This document shows, piece after piece, positions 4,923-6,720 of a stretch of 6,720 nucleotides of DNA. The position numbers and the translations under genes are program-made. Numbering within the stretch: the stretch's first letter is position 1; each line of letters starts with the position of its first letter. The stretch covers positions 1 to 6,720 of the forward strand of contig JAJZGH010000258.1 in assembly GCA_021798635.1 (NCBI GenBank), in the 5' to 3' direction. A model generated the notes under the pieces. The model ran no database searches. It was not told where the DNA came from and saw only the letters and a list, made by a program, of their open reading frames with translations. Source of the DNA: Planctomycetota bacterium (GTDB lineage Bacteria; Planctomycetota; Phycisphaerae; WQYP01).

Positions 4923-6720
4923 ATGGCTTTCATGGGTAATCTAACAGCAGCAAGTTCGCCGCTTCACTTAATTCCCTATCCGAAGCAATGTGAACCCGCG
5001 AATGGCGAGCTTTATTTTGGAGCAGCCCCGCCGCGGATTCAGACGCCATCAGACGATCCCGCCGTGCGCGATGCACTGGCGGAAGTAGTCGCTCTGATTA
5101 CCACAAGCCCACTCTTCATTCCCGCCGAACAACCGACAACGATTCCCATAATCCTGCTCGCATTTAACCCCGCCATAGCCCATCCTCAAGGCTATGAATT
5201 GCACATTTCCCGTACTACTGCGGCAGTTCAGGCAAAAACGAATATTGGCCTGTTTTATGGTCTGCAAACCCTCATTCAGATCGCCCGTCAATATGGCCGA
5301 GCGTGGCCATGCCTGCACATTACGGATGCTCCGGATTACGTCCGGCGCGGTTTTTATCATGACGTGTCGCGCGGGAAAGTGCCCACGCGCCACACGCTGT
5401 TATGGATGGTCAAACAGTTAGCGGCACTGAAAATCAATGAGTTTCAACTGTACGTTGAAAATGTCTTTGAGTTTCCCGGCCACGCTGATATGTATTCTTC
5501 CACCACGCCTCTAACGGCGGATGATATACACGCGGTTGATGCGCTGTGCCGCAGATACCATATTGATTTTGTGCCTTCGCTGACTTCGTTGGGCCATTTT
5601 GACAAAATTCTCCGCCTTCCCCGCTATCGCCATCTGGTGGAAATTGAACCCGCCGACCTGCAACGCCGCGGCATTAAAACATGGTCGGATGACCCGTGGA
5701 CGCTGTGCGTGACGGATCCCGAGGCCAAAGCCCTTTTAACGCAGATGTACGCCGAATTTCTCCCGCATTTTTCCAGCCCGAATTTTAATATCTGCTGCGA
5801 TGAATCCTGGGATCTGGGCCTGGGCCGCAGCGCCAGCGTTGCAAAAGCCATAGGCATTGGCGAGTTATACGTGCAATGGGTGAAGTTCTGCTGCGAGCTT
5901 GCCGCCCGCCATGGAAAGCGTGTGCAACTTTGGGGGGATATTATTCTCAATCATCCGGAACTGATTCACGAACTTCCCGAAAATGCCACACTATTGGAAT
6001 GGGGTTATGCCGGTGATCATCCGTTTGACGAGCACGGAAAACTTTTCGCCGAATCAGGCCGCGCATTTTACGTATGCCCCGGCACATCCACCTGGCAATC
6101 CCTGGGCGGCCGCTGGGATAATGCGACCGCGAATTTGCGCAATGCCGCTCAGTGCGGCTTAAAACATGGCGCTGCAGGATTTTTGAATACGGACTGGGGA
6201 GATTACGGCCATCAGCAGACGCTGGCGGTAAGCTTGCTTCCCATGGCGTACGGTGCGGCGGTGGCATGGAATGCGCAGCAACATTCCGCACAAGATCACG
6301 CGTTCTCAGCGGGGCTGCACCTACTGGGCGATCACCGGAGTACTGTCGCCACGGCCCTCCAAGACATGGGAAATATTTATCAGCGTATCACGAAAGAACC
6401 CCTGCCCAACGCCTCACTGGATTTCAAGCTCATGCGTGAGCCGTGGCATGAGAAAGAATTCCTGAATCTCACTAAGACCGAATCGCTGGAGCAGGAGTAT
6501 GAGCATCTTGCCACAGTTTGTTCCTGCTTGGAATTTCCCCCCGATATGTTAAATCCTGAACAAGCGTTAGCCTGGCAGGAATTGACTATCACGCGAGATG
6601 AAATTCTCTATACGCTTTCGCGCACCATGGCCCGGCTTAATTTCGTCGCCACTGGAAAGACAAACCGAAAAATTTCCGATCAGCAAATCCAACTTCTTGA
6701 AGCAATGAAAGATCGCTACG
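4923..6720 (+). CDS. Family 20 glycoside hydrolase, probable beta-N-acetylhexosaminidase (C-terminus beyond the window)
   Basis: The frame is open for 599 codons to the right edge. GH20 enzymes remove terminal beta-linked GlcNAc or GalNAc by substrate-assisted catalysis. The N-terminal part (about 14-135, LHLIPYPK onward, with the GLFYGLQTLIQI helix at 109-120) matches the zincin-like GH20b domain. The (beta/alpha)8 catalytic domain starts at RRGFYHDVSRGKVP (141-154) and runs to about residue 450. The Asp-Glu pair expected to orient the acetamido group and act as acid is D293-E294, in FNICCDESWDLGLGRS. Candidate active-site tryptophans are W337, W360, W391 and W425. A helical region (about 455-599) follows. 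The N-terminus has no signal peptide, and the sequence contains several unpaired-looking cysteines, so a cytoplasmic enzyme acting on imported or recycled glycan fragments is inferred. The ATG at 4923 was chosen as start; an in-frame ATG at 4932 is an alternative, and neither has a strong Shine-Dalgarno. The exact substrate cannot be told. Confidence 0.9.
   Translation, partial: MAFMGNLTAASSPLHLIPYPKQCEPANGELYFGAAPPRIQTPSDDPAVRDALAEVVALITTSPLFIPAEQPTTIPIILLAFNPAIAHPQGYELHISRTTAAVQAKTNIGLFYGLQTLIQIARQYGRAWPCLHITDAPDYVRRGFYHDVSRGKVPTRHTLLWMVKQLAALKINEFQLYVENVFEFPGHADMYSSTTPLTADDIHAVDALCRRYHIDFVPSLTSLGHFDKILRLPRYRHLVEIEPADLQRRGIKTWSDDPWTLCVTDPEAKALLTQMYAEFLPHFSSPNFNICCDESWDLGLGRSASVAKAIGIGELYVQWVKFCCELAARHGKRVQLWGDIILNHPELIHELPENATLLEWGYAGDHPFDEHGKLFAESGRAFYVCPGTSTWQSLGGRWDNATANLRNAAQCGLKHGAAGFLNTDWGDYGHQQTLAVSLLPMAYGAAVAWNAQQHSAQDHAFSAGLHLLGDHRSTVATALQDMGNIYQRITKEPLPNASLDFKLMREPWHEKEFLNLTKTESLEQEYEHLATVCSCLEFPPDMLNPEQALAWQELTITRDEILYTLSRTMARLNFVATGKTNRKISDQQIQLLEAMKDRY

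Overview
The window looks like ordinary chromosomal DNA from a Gram-negative-type, moderately GC-rich bacterium. It holds four genes and the gap between one divergent pair. The two outer genes run off the window ends. The taxon cannot be fixed from this sequence. A MutL carrying the endonuclease motif, a DUF-like membrane protein and a GH20 enzyme without an export signal would fit the Planctomycetota/Verrucomicrobiota (PVC) neighbourhood, but this is a weak inference from overall character.

Layout. Positions 1199 down to 1 (minus strand) are one uninterrupted reading frame of 399 codons. It starts at an ATG with a Shine-Dalgarno site and continues past the left edge. It encodes a multi-pass membrane protein that I do not recognise, with a proline-rich linker. 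A 272-bp divergent intergenic region (1200-1471) separates it from a plus-strand run. That run is mutL (1472-3388), an AlbA_2/Schlafen-fold protein with a GHKL-type ATPase module and a C-terminal winged helix (3405-4817), and a family-20 glycoside hydrolase (4923 to beyond 6720).

How they may work together. MutL and the AlbA_2 protein are only 16 nt apart, with a good ribosome binding site in the gap and no terminator, so they are probably co-transcribed. MutL is the nicking and coordinating ATPase of DNA mismatch repair. The AlbA_2 protein is probably a nucleic-acid-binding regulator. Both carry a GHKL-type ATP-binding fold, though in different families. The GH20 gene follows after 105 nt and is metabolically unrelated (removal of N-acetylhexosamine from glycans or cell-wall fragments). 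It may have its own promoter.

The most unusual structure is inside the AlbA_2 gene. Five tandem copies of a 12-bp unit encode a Ser-Ser-Glu-Ile type tetrapeptide linker between the ATPase module and the winged helix. A perfect 9-bp hairpin directly adjoins and partly overlaps the first copy. I found no RNA genes, CRISPR arrays, insertion sequences or attachment sites.
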